Counted from the first letter of the stretch, positions 8,945-16,237 are shown. The stretch: DNA of 16,237 nucleotides from Paludibacter sp. (GCA_028705705.1 JAQWCZ010000010.1:1-16237); one strand, 5' to 3'. Numbers and translations: made by a program. The notes: a model not told the origin generated them from the sequence alone.

Positions 8945-9454
8945 ATGGAACTCCAACTTATTCAAAATAAAATCTTCGAGATCAGAGGCAAATATGTTAT
9001 GTTTGATTTTGATTTAGCCGAAATGTATCAAACCGATACTAAAGTATTAAATCAAAGTGTTAAACGTAATCTTGATAGATTTCCTACTGATTTTATGTTT
9101 CAGCTTACAGAAAAGGAATTCGATATTTTGAGGTCACAAATTGTGACCTCAAAAAGAGGAGGTATCAGGAGACCTCCTTATGCTTTTACTGAATTGGGTG
9201 TTGCCATGCTTTCATCTGTACTAAGAAGTCCCATCGCAATTAATATTAATATTGAAATCATGCGTGCTTTTGTTGAATTGAGAAAGCTAATTCATGGATA
9301 TGACGAACTGAGTCAAAAAATCAAGCAATTGGAACTTGAAACCAATCTTCAATTCAAAGAAATTTATCAAGCACTGACAGAGCTTGCATCGCAAAAGGAA
9401 AAAGAACAAAAACAAAAACCTGTCAATCCGGTAGGTTATTTGTCGTATGACTAA
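8945..9454 (+). CDS. ORF6N-domain DNA-binding protein
   Basis: A 169-residue protein with an N-terminal ORF6N domain (about 5-100), the KilA-N-associated domain of phage and chromosomal regulators. Visible family hallmarks are IRGKYVMFDFDLAEMYQTDTKVLNQSVKRN (about 13-42), RFPTDFMFQLT and LRSQIVTSKRGG followed by PYAFTELGVAMLSSVLRS. The C-terminal third (about 110-155) is charged and helical, probably a coiled coil (QKIKQLELETNLQFKEIYQAL). Length and domain order match stand-alone chromosomal copies common in Bacteroidota; no other phage gene is nearby. The function is not established for this subfamily, though DNA binding is likely. The codons for LRSQIVTSK form a 29-base palindrome. The gene is monocistronic; only a weak AT-rich hairpin follows it. 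Confidence 0.85.
   Translation: MELQLIQNKIFEIRGKYVMFDFDLAEMYQTDTKVLNQSVKRNLDRFPTDFMFQLTEKEFDILRSQIVTSKRGGIRRPPYAFTELGVAMLSSVLRSPIAININIEIMRAFVELRKLIHGYDELSQKIKQLELETNLQFKEIYQALTELASQKEKEQKQKPVNPVGYLSYD
9126..9154. repeat. 29-base palindrome inside the ORF6N gene
   Basis: The 14-base arms TTTTGAGGTCACAA (9126-9139) and TTGTGACCTCAAAA (9141-9154) are perfect complements around a single A at 9140. It lies wholly within codons of the ORF6N domain. It could be a protein-binding site (two half-sites GGTCACAA) or an mRNA hairpin. Confidence 0.9.
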
Positions 9455-9472
9455 AAAAAATATTATTTTTTT
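9453..9472 (+). terminator. Weak AT-only hairpin after the ORF6N gene
   Basis: A run of eight A, a short TATTA centre and a run of seven T follow the stop codon by a few bases and could act as a weak terminator. There is no G-C pairing, so confidence is low. Confidence 0.3.
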
Positions 9473-9480
9473 GCCATAAA

Positions 9481-9511
9481 CTTGTTGTTTTATAAAAATA
9501 ATGTATCTTTG
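9481..9511 (+). promoter_or_regulatory. Promoter of the leu operon
   Basis: The -33-like CTTG is at 9481-9484 and the -7 box TATCTTTG at 9504-9511, with the preferred 19-base spacing. The start site should fall near 9517, about 18 bases before the leader-peptide ATG. Confidence 0.8.
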
Positions 9512-9534
9512 CACACGCAACTAAGTAATGTGCA

Positions 9535-9597
9535 ATGAATAACAATTTTCTACATATTTTACTACTCGGTATTATTATTCTTTTACAAAAGCAGTAA
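9535..9597 (+). CDS. leuL: Leucine/isoleucine leader peptide of the leu operon
   Basis: A 20-residue open reading frame, MNNNFLHILLLGIIILLQKQ, starts about 18 bases after the predicted transcription start. Six residues are Leu (positions 6, 9-11, 16, 17) and four are Ile (8, 13-15), so half the peptide is branched-chain. The runs LLL, III and LL are consecutive codons (9559-9567, 9571-9579, 9580-9585). The stop codon lies 38 bases before a strong terminator, which precedes leuA. This is the arrangement of a ribosome-stalling attenuator peptide: low charged tRNA-Leu or tRNA-Ile would halt the ribosome inside the run. It is too short for ordinary gene calling. The name leuL is by analogy of role, not homology. 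Confidence 0.85.
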   Translation: MNNNFLHILLLGIIILLQKQ

Positions 9598-9651
9598 GAG
9601 TGAGTTTGGTATGTAGATAAGTATAAGAAATATTGAAAACCTTTCTCACTC
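9598..9651 (+). promoter_or_regulatory. Antiterminator pairing of the leu attenuator
   Basis: GAGTGAG at 9598-9604, directly after the leader stop codon, is a perfect complement of CTCACTC at 9645-9651, which overlaps the 5' arm and loop of the terminator. GG at 9608-9609 can add a pair of bonds to CC at 9640-9641 across a 3x3 internal loop. A ribosome resting at the leader stop would cover 9598-9604 and let the terminator form. A ribosome stalled at the Leu or Ile codons would leave it free to pair and prevent termination. Confidence 0.7.
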
Positions 9652-9670
9652 GATGTGAGAAAGGTTTTTT
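9636..9670 (+). terminator. Attenuator terminator before leuA
   Basis: The 14-base arms AAAACCTTTCTCAC (9636-9649) and GTGAGAAAGGTTTT (9655-9668) pair perfectly around the loop TCGAT, and six T follow from 9665. It ends 19 bases before the leuA ATG, so it must be read through for the operon to be expressed. Confidence 0.93.
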
Positions 9671-9689
9671 CATTTAAAAAACAAGGATT

Positions 9690-11183
9690 ATGGACAAACT
9701 TTTTATTTTTGACACAACTCTCCGCGACGGGGAACAAGTACCCGGATGCCAATTGAACACAGTAGAAAAGATTCAGGTAGCCAAAGCGCTGGAGCAATTG
9801 GGCGTGGATATTATTGAAGCGGGATTCCCCGTATCAAGTCCGGGTGACTTCAATTCTGTTGTTGAAATTTCAAAGGCAGTAACCTGGCCAACCATTTGTG
9901 CCCTGACCCGCGGCGTACAAAAAGACATTGAAGTTGCAGCAGAAGCATTACAATATGCTAAAAAGAAAAGAATCCATACCGGCATTGGGACATCGGACTA
10001 CCACATCAAATACAAATTCAACTCGAATCAGGACGAAATTCTGGAACGTGCAGTGGCTGCGGTAAAGCATGCCAAAAGATTTGTGGAAGATGTTGAGTTT
10101 TACTGTGAGGATGCTGGTAGAACTGACAATGTTTATCTCGCCAGGGTGGTTGATGCGGTAATCAAAGCGGGTGCTACTGTTGTAAATATTCCGGACACTA
10201 CCGGCTACTGTTTACCGTGGGTATATGGTGAGAAAATCAAGTTCCTGATGGAAAACGTCAGCAATGTGCACAAAGCTATCTTATCTACACATTGTCACAA
10301 TGACCTGGGTATGGCAACTGCCAACACCATTTCAGGCGTACTGAACGGCGCCCGTCAGGTTGAAGTTACTATCAATGGTATCGGCGAACGTGCCGGAAAC
10401 ACTTCGCTGGAAGAAATTGCCATGATTCTGAAATGTCACAAAAATCTGAATATTGAAACTAATGTTAACACACAGAAAATATATGATACAAGTCGATTGG
10501 TTTCTAACCTGATGAACATGCCGGTTCAGCCGAATAAGGCGGTTGTCGGTCGAAATGCATTTGCGCATTCTTCCGGTATTCACCAGGATGGTGTATTGAA
10601 AAATAGGGAAAGCTATGAGATCATGGATCCAACAGATGTAGGTATCGACAAAAACTCCATCGTACTTACAGCACGGAGTGGTCGTGCAGCTCTGAAACAC
10701 CGTTTAAACGTATTGGGCGTAGAAGTTGAAGGAGATAAATTAGATAATATTTATCAGGAATTCCTGCTACTGGCTGATAAGAAAAAAGATATCAACGACG
10801 ACGATGTATTAATGCTTGCGGGGAAAGAAAGGGCAATGAAAGAACGTATCAAACTTGATTACCTGCAGGTTACTTCAGGGGTTGGGATTAAGCCAATTGC
10901 CAGTTTAGGACTGATGATTGCCAATGAAAAATTTGAAGCGGCAGCTACAGGTAACGGCCCGGTTGATGCTGCAATCAATGCCCTAAAGAAAATCATCAAC
11001 AGAAAAATGAACCTGCAGGAATTTACCATTCAGTCTATTAACAAAGGTAGCAACGATGTTGGAAAAGTACACATGCAGGTTGAACATGCCGGTGTAGTGT
11101 ATTATGGTTTTGGGGCTAATACGGATATAGTAGCTGCATCTGTGGAAGCATACATCAACGCCATCAATCAATTTGTAAAATAA
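9690..11183 (+). CDS. leuA: 2-isopropylmalate synthase
   Basis: A 497-residue enzyme catalysing the first committed step of leucine synthesis: acetyl-CoA plus 2-oxoisovalerate to 2-isopropylmalate. The catalytic TIM barrel (about 1-270) begins with [13 protein letters not shown]; Arg12 and Asp13 are catalytic and metal-binding. Metal ligands His201 and His203 are in STHCHNDLG, with NGIGERAGN (229-237) following. The substrate-pocket segment [10 protein letters not shown] (96-105) is the LeuA form, unlike the second synthase in this operon. A linker with HSSGIHQDG and a C-terminal LeuA regulatory (dimer) domain (about 370-495) suggest leucine feedback. The length is near the usual 500-520. It is the first enzyme gene after the attenuator and is followed by leuC. 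The ATG at 9690 is directly before the family N-terminus. Confidence 0.95.
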   Translation: MDKLFIFDTTLRDGEQVPGCQLNTVEKIQVAKALEQLGVDIIEAGFPVSSPGDFNSVVEISKAVTWPTICALTRGVQKDIEVAAEALQYAKKKRIHTGIGTSDYHIKYKFNSNQDEILERAVAAVKHAKRFVEDVEFYCEDAGRTDNVYLARVVDAVIKAGATVVNIPDTTGYCLPWVYGEKIKFLMENVSNVHKAILSTHCHNDLGMATANTISGVLNGARQVEVTINGIGERAGNTSLEEIAMILKCHKNLNIETNVNTQKIYDTSRLVSNLMNMPVQPNKAVVGRNAFAHSSGIHQDGVLKNRESYEIMDPTDVGIDKNSIVLTARSGRAALKHRLNVLGVEVEGDKLDNIYQEFLLLADKKKDINDDDVLMLAGKERAMKERIKLDYLQVTSGVGIKPIASLGLMIANEKFEAAATGNGPVDAAINALKKIINRKMNLQEFTIQSINKGSNDVGKVHMQVEHAGVVYYGFGANTDIVAASVEAYINAINQFVK

Positions 11184-11190
11184 TTTTTTA

Positions 11191-11219
11191 ACCACATAAG
11201 TCATGTAAGTGACATATAA
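11191..11219 (+). repeat. Degenerate ACCACATAAG-type repeat in the leuA-leuC spacer
   Basis: The spacer after leuA contains three imperfect 9-base units, ACATAAGTC, ATGTAAGTG and ACATATAAG. Its first 19 bases (11191-11209) match 14 of 19 positions of the inverted-repeat end at 14850-14868. Such ACCACA-type dispersed repeats are, from memory, common between genes of Bacteroidota. Confidence 0.45.
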
Positions 11220-11262
11220 GTTGAATCACAAAACATCAATGAAAATAAAAAACAATAATTAT

Positions 11263-12657
11263 ATGAGTAAGACGCTTTTTGATAAAATCTGGGATGCTCA
11301 CGTAGTATCAACCGTAGAAAACGGTCCCACACAGTTGTATATCGACCGTCATTTTTGTCATGAGGTGACCAGTCCGCAGGCCTTTAACGGTCTCCGTGCA
11401 CGCGGTCTCAAAGTGTTCCGTCCGGAACTCACTACCATGACAGCCGACCACAACACGCCAACTATTGATCAGGATAAACCAGTAAAAGACCCCATTTCCC
11501 GTAATCAGTTGGATACATTTGCAAAAAATGCGGCTGAATTCAACATGCCACTTTATTTCCCGTTGGGACATCAGAAAAATGGTGTTGTACATATCATCGG
11601 GCCTGAAAACGGGTTTACGCAACCGGGTATGACCATCGTTTGCGGTGACAGCCACACTTCTACCCACGGGGCTTTCGGAACCATTGCATTTGGTATCGGA
11701 ACATCAGAAGTAGAAATGGTTTTGGCTACACAATGTGTTTTGCAAACCCGTCCCAAAACGATGCGAATCAACTACAACGGCAAACTTGGTGCAGGCGTTT
11801 CGGCCAAAGACCTGGCTTTGTATACGATATCTAAACTTACTACCGGCGGCGCTACCGGATACTTCGTGGAATATGCAGGTGAAGCCATCCGCAATATGAC
11901 CATGGAAGAACGTATGACGGTTTGTAACCTTTCAATTGAAATGGGTGCACGTGGCGGTATGATTGCTCCCGACGAAACCACATTCAATTATGTAAAAGGA
12001 CGTGAATTTGCACCTAAAGAAGCTGAGTGGAATAAAAAATTAGCTTACTGGAAAACACTGAAATCTGATGAAGGCGCAAAATTTGATCTGGAACTTAATT
12101 TCAACGCTGCTAATATCCAACCGATGATTACCTACGGAACGAATCCGGGTATGGGAATGGGTATTCAGGAATCAATTCCTACACTGGATCAGATTGATGA
12201 AGCAGGACGTATTTCGTTCCGGAAATCTCTGGATTATATGGGCTTCCAACCGGGAGAACAATTATTAGGTAAACCAATTGATTATGTGTTTTTGGGTAGT
12301 TGCACCAATGGAAGAATTGAAGACTTCCGTATATTTGCCAACTACGTAAAAGGTAAAAAGAAAGCTGATAATGTGGTTGTATGGTTGGTTCCCGGAAGCT
12401 GGGGAGTTGAAAAACAAATCCGTGAAGAAGGACTGTTAGACATCTTTACTGAGGCTGGTTTCCTGCTGCGTCAACCGGGCTGTTCAGCTTGTCTGGCCAT
12501 GAACGATGACAAAGTACCTGCCGGCAAATATGCTGTTTCTACTTCAAACCGTAATTTTGAAGGTCGCCAGGGACCGGGTGCGAGAACTATTCTTGCTGGT
12601 CCGCTCGTTGCAGCTGCAGCAGCAATTACAGGTAAAATTACCGATCCAAGAGTTTAA
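11263..12657 (+). CDS. leuC: 3-isopropylmalate dehydratase large subunit
   Basis: With the ATG at 11263 the protein has 464 residues, the usual LeuC length. With LeuD it forms isopropylmalate isomerase, which interconverts 2- and 3-isopropylmalate. With citramalate it performs the matching isomerisation for isoleucine. The aconitase-family 4Fe-4S ligands are Cys347 (LGSCTNGR), Cys407 and Cys410 (PGCSACLAM). Other hallmarks are MTADHNTPT (59-67), [13 protein letters not shown] (127-139) and [16 protein letters not shown] (427-442). An in-frame GTG at 11209 would add 18 residues ([18 protein letters not shown]) not typical of the family, so the ATG beginning [15 protein letters not shown] is preferred. 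The gene lies 79 bases after leuA, with a degenerate repeat in the gap, and 21 bases before leuD. Confidence 0.96.
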   Translation: MSKTLFDKIWDAHVVSTVENGPTQLYIDRHFCHEVTSPQAFNGLRARGLKVFRPELTTMTADHNTPTIDQDKPVKDPISRNQLDTFAKNAAEFNMPLYFPLGHQKNGVVHIIGPENGFTQPGMTIVCGDSHTSTHGAFGTIAFGIGTSEVEMVLATQCVLQTRPKTMRINYNGKLGAGVSAKDLALYTISKLTTGGATGYFVEYAGEAIRNMTMEERMTVCNLSIEMGARGGMIAPDETTFNYVKGREFAPKEAEWNKKLAYWKTLKSDEGAKFDLELNFNAANIQPMITYGTNPGMGMGIQESIPTLDQIDEAGRISFRKSLDYMGFQPGEQLLGKPIDYVFLGSCTNGRIEDFRIFANYVKGKKKADNVVVWLVPGSWGVEKQIREEGLLDIFTEAGFLLRQPGCSACLAMNDDKVPAGKYAVSTSNRNFEGRQGPGARTILAGPLVAAAAAITGKITDPRV

Positions 12658-12678
12658 TTTTTATTCAAAAACAATTGT

Positions 12679-13266
12679 ATGGAAAAATTTGTAACATTAA
12701 CATCGACGGTAGTTCCACTGCCGATTGAAAACGTAGATACCGATCAGATTATACCTGCCCGTTTCCTGAAAGCTACTAATAAAGAAGGTTTTGGAGATAA
12801 TCTTTTCGCCGACTGGAGATACAACAAAGATGGTAGTCCAAAAACCGATTTTGTTTTAAATAACCCGGTTTATCATGGAAGCATTCTCGTTGCCGGCAAA
12901 AACTTCGGTTCGGGTTCGAGCCGCGAACATGCAGCCTGGGCAATTGATGGCTATGGTTTCAAAGTAGTTGTTTCAAGCTTCTTTGCTGATATTTTCAAAA
13001 ATAATGCTTTAAACAATGGCGTACTTCCAGTTGTTGTAAGTGCTGAGTTTCTGGCTGAAATTTTTGATGGTGCCAATAAAGATCCAAAACTAACATTAAC
13101 AGTTGATCTTGAAAATCAAACCATTACGAACAACGCAAATGTTAAATCAGAATCGTTCGAAATCAATACATATAAGAAAGAATGTTTATTGAAAGGACTG
13201 GACGATATTGATTACCTGCTGAGTAAACGGGAATTGATTGAAGCATACGAGGCATCGAGAAAGTAA
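12679..13266 (+). CDS. leuD: 3-isopropylmalate dehydratase small subunit
   Basis: A 195-residue swivelling subunit of isopropylmalate isomerase, partner of LeuC in the cytoplasm. Family marks are [13 protein letters not shown] (19-31), FADWRY (43-48) and the substrate-binding loop [17 protein letters not shown] (73-89). [24 protein letters not shown] (95-118) completes the domain. The length agrees with the bacterial LeuD (about 190-200). It lies 21 bases after leuC and 44 bases before cimA, well within one transcript. Confidence 0.96.
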   Translation: MEKFVTLTSTVVPLPIENVDTDQIIPARFLKATNKEGFGDNLFADWRYNKDGSPKTDFVLNNPVYHGSILVAGKNFGSGSSREHAAWAIDGYGFKVVVSSFFADIFKNNALNNGVLPVVVSAEFLAEIFDGANKDPKLTLTVDLENQTITNNANVKSESFEINTYKKECLLKGLDDIDYLLSKRELIEAYEASRK

Positions 13267-13310
13267 ACAGCTAAAAACAACTTTTCGATTTTAAACTAAA
13301 AAACACAAGC

Positions 13311-14843
13311 ATGATAGAAATAATGGATACCACCCTGCGTGATGGGGAACAAACTTCAGGAGTTTCATTTGCAACTACGGAGAAGTTGAGTATTGCCAAA
13401 CTGCTATTGGAAGAGTTACGTGTTGACAGAATCGAAATTGCTTCGGCAAGGGTTTCTGAAGGAGAATATGCTTCTGTTAAAAAAGTTGCCAAATGGGCCA
13501 AAGATCATGGTCATATCGACAAAGTTGAAGTATTAGGATTTGTAGATGGTAAAACATCGCTCGAGTGGATACAAAATGCTGGTTGTAAGGTGTTGAATTT
13601 ACTTTGTAAAGGATCTGAGAATCATTGTAAATATCAGTTGAGAAAAACACCGGAAGAACATTTGGCCGATATTAAACAGGTATTGGCTTATGCTCGTGAG
13701 ATGAATATTGATGTGAACATTTATTTGGAGGACTGGTCGAACGGCATGCGCAATTCTGAAGACTATGTTTTCTATATGATTGATAATCTGAAAGATGAGT
13801 TTATCAAAAGATTCATGCTTCCGGATACGCTGGGTATATTAAACCCTACGGAAACGCTCCAGTTCTGTATGAAAATGATTGGCCGCTATCCCGATTTGCA
13901 TTTTGATTTCCATGCTCACAATGATTATGATCTGGCTGTGGCTAATGTTTACGAAGCAGTTAAAGCCGGCGTTAAAGGAGTTCACGTGACAATCAACGGG
14001 TTAGGTGAAAGAGCCGGGAATGCACCGCTTTCCAGTACAGTTGCCGTTATCCATGATCAGTTGAAAAAGAAAACACGAATTGATGAAAGCAAAATAAACA
14101 CGGTCAGTAAATTAGTTGAATCCTATTCCGGCATCAGGGTGCCAGCTAACAAACCGGTTATCGGCGACAATGTTTTCACGCAAGTTGCTGGTATACATGC
14201 TGATGGAGATAATAAGCACAACTTATATTTCAACGACCTACTCCCCGAACGTTTTGGTAGGGAGCGGGTTTACGCATTAGGTAAAACATCCGGAAGAGCT
14301 AATATTCTCAAAAATCTTCAGCAATTAGGAATCGAACTCGACAACGAAATGATGGCGTTGGTAACACAACGGGTCATCGAATTAGGAGATAAAAAAGAGA
14401 TGGTGACCATTGATGAATTGCCTTATATAGTCACTGATGTCATCAAAAGCGCCAACGATCAGCATTTGATTAAAATACTAAATTACAGCCTGTCGATTAC
14501 CAATGGTTTACGTCCGATGGCCAGTGTTAAACTGGAAATCAGAGGGGAAGTGTATGAACAATCGGCAGCAGGTGACGGACAGTATCATGCTGTTTCAAAA
14601 GCTTTGTATAAAATTTACAAATCACTAAATAAACCCACACCTGAATTGCTGGATTATGAAGTAGTGATTCCTCCCGGAGGAAAAACAGATGCTATTGTTC
14701 AGACCATCATCACTTGGCAGTATGAAGGCAAGACATTCAAAACAAGGGGATTGGACGGCGACCAGACGGTTGCAGCGATTAAAGCGACAGAAAAGATGTT
14801 GAATATTATCGAGAGTGGTGATATTCCGGTGAAACAGTGTTAA
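13311..14843 (+). CDS. cimA: (R)-citramalate synthase (LeuA-like)
   Basis: A 510-residue second member of the 2-isopropylmalate synthase family. It keeps the catalytic set (Arg10-Asp11 in DTTLRDGEQ, His201 and His203 in DFHAHNDYD, Asn237 in GERAGN) but not the LeuA keto-acid pocket. Where LeuA has [10 protein letters not shown], this has LNLLCKGSENHC. Recalled substrate residues of Leptospira citramalate synthase (Leu81, Leu104, Tyr144, Glu146, His302, Asp304, Asn310, Leu311, Tyr312) all have the same residue here at a constant offset of 6: Leu75, Leu98, Tyr138, Glu140, His296, Asp298, Asn304, Leu305 and Tyr306. It should therefore condense pyruvate with acetyl-CoA to citramalate, the start of the threonine-independent isoleucine route. 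A C-terminal regulatory domain (about 385-505) suggests feedback control, probably by isoleucine. Databases may label such proteins 2-isopropylmalate synthase. Confidence 0.85.
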   Translation: MIEIMDTTLRDGEQTSGVSFATTEKLSIAKLLLEELRVDRIEIASARVSEGEYASVKKVAKWAKDHGHIDKVEVLGFVDGKTSLEWIQNAGCKVLNLLCKGSENHCKYQLRKTPEEHLADIKQVLAYAREMNIDVNIYLEDWSNGMRNSEDYVFYMIDNLKDEFIKRFMLPDTLGILNPTETLQFCMKMIGRYPDLHFDFHAHNDYDLAVANVYEAVKAGVKGVHVTINGLGERAGNAPLSSTVAVIHDQLKKKTRIDESKINTVSKLVESYSGIRVPANKPVIGDNVFTQVAGIHADGDNKHNLYFNDLLPERFGRERVYALGKTSGRANILKNLQQLGIELDNEMMALVTQRVIELGDKKEMVTIDELPYIVTDVIKSANDQHLIKILNYSLSITNGLRPMASVKLEIRGEVYEQSAAGDGQYHAVSKALYKIYKSLNKPTPELLDYEVVIPPGGKTDAIVQTIITWQYEGKTFKTRGLDGDQTVAAIKATEKMLNIIESGDIPVKQC

Positions 14844-14849
14844 ATTTTC

Positions 14850-14989
14850 ACCACAAAAGGCACAAAAGAACTAACAGCGAATAGCGAATAGCTAATAACG
14901 GAAGTGATGAAAAAACCCCTCTATAAATTTTTAATTTTTTAATTTTCACTTTTGTGTTTCCTTAGTCTTTCTTTTGTGCCTTTTGTGGT
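14850..14989. repeat. 140-bp element with perfect 21-bp inverted ends between cimA and leuB
   Basis: The left arm 14850-14870 (begins ACCACAAAAGGCACAAAAG) and the right arm 14969-14989 are exact reverse complements. The 98 bases between hold a 7-base tandem (AGCGAAT, AGCGAAT, AGCTAAT; 14876-14896), a short G/C patch and an A/T-rich tract (about 14926-14946). An additional CTTTTGTG copy lies near 14949. No reading frame is present and I could not identify flanking target duplications. It resembles the dispersed repeat or MITE-like elements of Bacteroidota and would fold into a long stem in the leu transcript. Confidence 0.8.
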
Positions 14990-15010
14990 TTCTAATATAT
15001 ATTAAAAAAA

Positions 15011-16087
15011 ATGAGTAAAGTATTAAACATCGCGGTATTAGCGGGCGACGGTATCGGCCCGGAGATTGTAAGACAAGCTTTGGATGTAACCAAGGCTGTT
15101 TGTAAAAAATTTGGTCATACGCTGAATTATGAAGAAGGCATCACCGGCGCCTGTGCTATTGATGCAGTTGGTGAACCTTATCCGAAGGCAACACACGAAT
15201 TGTGTATGCGTTCAGATGCTGTACTTTTTGGGGCTATCGGTGATCCGAAATACGACAACAACCCATCAGCCAAGATTCGTCCTGAACAGGGACTGCTAAA
15301 AATGCGCAAGGAACTTGGATTATATGCCAACATCCGTCCGGTAAGTACATTCCCATCTTTGATTCATAAATCTCCCTTACGTGCCGACCTGGTTGAAGGG
15401 GCTGATTTCATGTGCATCCGTGAACTAACCGGCGGGATGTATTTTGGTCGCCCACAGGGTCGCTCTGAAGATGGTAATACTGCTTATGACACCTGCGTTT
15501 ACACCCGTGAAGAAGTGGAACGTATCATGCACCTGGCTTATAAATATGCCGGTCAACGTCGCAAAAAAGTAACGATGGTTGACAAAGCCAACGTATTGGC
15601 ATCAAGTCGTTTGTGGAGACAGGTTACCCAAGAAATCGCACCGCAGTATCCTGATATCGAAACAGAATACATGTTTGTTGACAATGCCGCCATGCGCATC
15701 ATCCAATGGCCAAAGAGCTTCGACGTATTGGTGACTGAAAATCTTTTCGGAGACATCCTGACTGATGAAGCATCTGTGATCACCGGTTCGCTGGGTATGC
15801 TTCCTTCTGCTTCAATTGGAATTTATACTTCGGTATTTGAGCCTATCCATGGATCTTATCCGCAGGCTGCCGGTAAAAACATCGCTAACCCATTGGCTAC
15901 CATTCTGTCTGCTGCATTGATGTTCGAATATGCATTTAACATGATGGAAGAAGGTGCCTTAATTCGTAAAGCTGTAGCTGCCAGCATGGATGCAAAAGTT
16001 GTAACCGAGGATATCGCGAGCGATGGAAAAGCGTATTCTACTTCTGAAGTTGGAAAGTGGATTGTAAATTATATTCAAGAAAAATAA
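15011..16087 (+). CDS. leuB: 3-isopropylmalate dehydrogenase
   Basis: A 358-residue NAD-dependent beta-decarboxylating dehydrogenase. It converts 3-isopropylmalate to 2-oxoisocaproate for leucine and, in the citramalate route, methylmalate to 2-oxobutyrate. Substrate arginines are Arg99, Arg109 and Arg137 ([21 protein letters not shown]), with Tyr144 and Lys192 (VDKANVL) as catalytic residues. The metal ligands are Asp224, Asp248 and Asp252 ([18 protein letters not shown]). The NAD-binding stretch is [10 protein letters not shown] followed by [19 protein letters not shown]. The set and spacing match typical LeuB. It ends the operon after a 167-base spacer filled by the 140-bp inverted-repeat element. 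The downstream gene is convergent and only 22 bases away. Confidence 0.96.
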   Translation: MSKVLNIAVLAGDGIGPEIVRQALDVTKAVCKKFGHTLNYEEGITGACAIDAVGEPYPKATHELCMRSDAVLFGAIGDPKYDNNPSAKIRPEQGLLKMRKELGLYANIRPVSTFPSLIHKSPLRADLVEGADFMCIRELTGGMYFGRPQGRSEDGNTAYDTCVYTREEVERIMHLAYKYAGQRRKKVTMVDKANVLASSRLWRQVTQEIAPQYPDIETEYMFVDNAAMRIIQWPKSFDVLVTENLFGDILTDEASVITGSLGMLPSASIGIYTSVFEPIHGSYPQAAGKNIANPLATILSAALMFEYAFNMMEEGALIRKAVAASMDAKVVTEDIASDGKAYSTSEVGKWIVNYIQEK

Positions 16088-16109
16088 AGCAGACCAAATA
16101 ATGATTAAC

Positions 16110-16237
16110 TTACAAAAGAGATGTTGGATGTCCTTTCCAGGAACATCCGAGACAATAAAGTGTTTCCAGATCGAAACCTTCAAGTGACTCTTCAGGATGT
16201 ATAGGAATTAGTTCATGTTGCTCATTTATAATGACAA
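16110..16237 (-). CDS. C-terminal end of an unrecognised protein (partial)
   Basis: On the minus strand an open frame enters from the right edge and ends at TAA (16110-16112), giving 41 residues. It starts VIINEQHELIPIHPEESLEG and ends DLETLYCLGCSWKGHPTSLL. The composition looks like real protein, and the CLGC pair followed by WKGH suggests a small metal-binding or zinc-ribbon-like end. I do not recognise the family. The start and most of the gene lie outside the window. It converges on leuB with a 22-base gap. Confidence 0.55.
   Translation of the reverse strand, partial: VIINEQHELIPIHPEESLEGFDLETLYCLGCSWKGHPTSLL
16126..16148. repeat. Hairpin-forming sequence just past leuB, possible terminator
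   Basis: GGATGT (16126-16131) pairs with ACATCC (16143-16148). An inner CCT/AGG pairs around TTCC with one bulged A, giving a 9-bp stem. It lies 38 bases after the leuB stop but inside the convergent partial gene and lacks a T-run, so a terminator role is doubtful. No other leuB terminator is visible. Confidence 0.35.

Noticed and set aside
8945..9454. ORF6N gene as evidence of a prophage
   Set aside because: No integrase, capsid or other phage gene flanks it, and stand-alone ORF6N genes are common on Bacteroidota chromosomes.
9423..9797. 124-codon open frame on the minus strand across the leu leader
   Set aside because: It overlaps the ORF6N end, the leader peptide, the terminator and the leuA start, has cysteine- and aromatic-rich shadow-like composition and has no recognisable domain.
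10332..10700. 122-codon open frame opposite leuA (and similar ones opposite leuC at 11308-11987)
   Set aside because: These are antisense shadows of well-conserved enzyme genes, with no domain or start signals of their own.
11209..11262. Upstream GTG start for leuC adding 18 residues
   Set aside because: The added residues are low-complexity, lie in the repeat-bearing spacer and are not part of the LeuC family, whose usual N-terminus starts at the ATG at 11263.
14876..14896. Short tandem repeat AGCGAAT considered as a CRISPR or VNTR
   Set aside because: There are only three 7-base units without spacers; this is part of the 140-bp inverted-repeat element.

Overview
The window looks like chromosomal DNA of a Bacteroidota bacterium, most likely order Bacteroidales. 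It is AT-rich. Putative promoters repeatedly match the Bacteroidota pattern TTTG, 19-21 bases, TAnnTTTG (for example at 9481-9511, 8814-8846 and 6318-6349), and start codons have no strong Shine-Dalgarno sequences. The gene content fits too: a TonB receptor with a short signal peptide, an ORF6N-domain protein and a leu operon with two 2-isopropylmalate-synthase-like genes. I cannot name a genus.

Layout. 1-222: no gene, but a strong leftward promoter and the start of its leader RNA, running off the left edge. 295-1700: a LysE-type exporter facing a cytoplasmic-type NlpC/P60 peptidase, with overlapping stop codons. 1883-3913: a PgpH-like 7TM-HD phosphodiesterase (c-di-AMP type), ended by a clear terminator. 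3996-6267: leftward sulfur genes cysK and metY, probably one operon with its own promoter. 6403-8846: a TonB-dependent outer-membrane receptor preceded by a complete TPP riboswitch and promoter, so very probably a thiamin (or thiamin precursor) transporter. 8945-9454: an ORF6N-domain protein whose coding sequence contains a 29-base near-perfect palindrome. 9481-16087: a six-cistron leucine/isoleucine unit: leader peptide, leuA, leuC, leuD, a citramalate synthase gene (cimA) and leuB. 16110-16237: the C-terminal end of an unrecognised gene on the minus strand.

The most rewarding region is the leu operon. A promoter at 9481-9511 drives a 20-residue leader peptide in which 10 residues are Leu or Ile. 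It is followed by a 14-bp-stem terminator before leuA and a 7-base segment just after the leader stop codon that can pair with the terminator's 5' arm. This is the full logic of ribosome-mediated attenuation. The mixed Leu and Ile codons match the operon's two jobs: LeuA-LeuCD-LeuB makes leucine, and CimA-LeuCD-LeuB makes 2-oxobutyrate for isoleucine. The operon's two larger spacers also carry copies of a degenerate repeat; the larger is a 140-bp element with perfect 21-bp inverted ends.

No CRISPR array, tRNA, insertion sequence or replication origin was seen.
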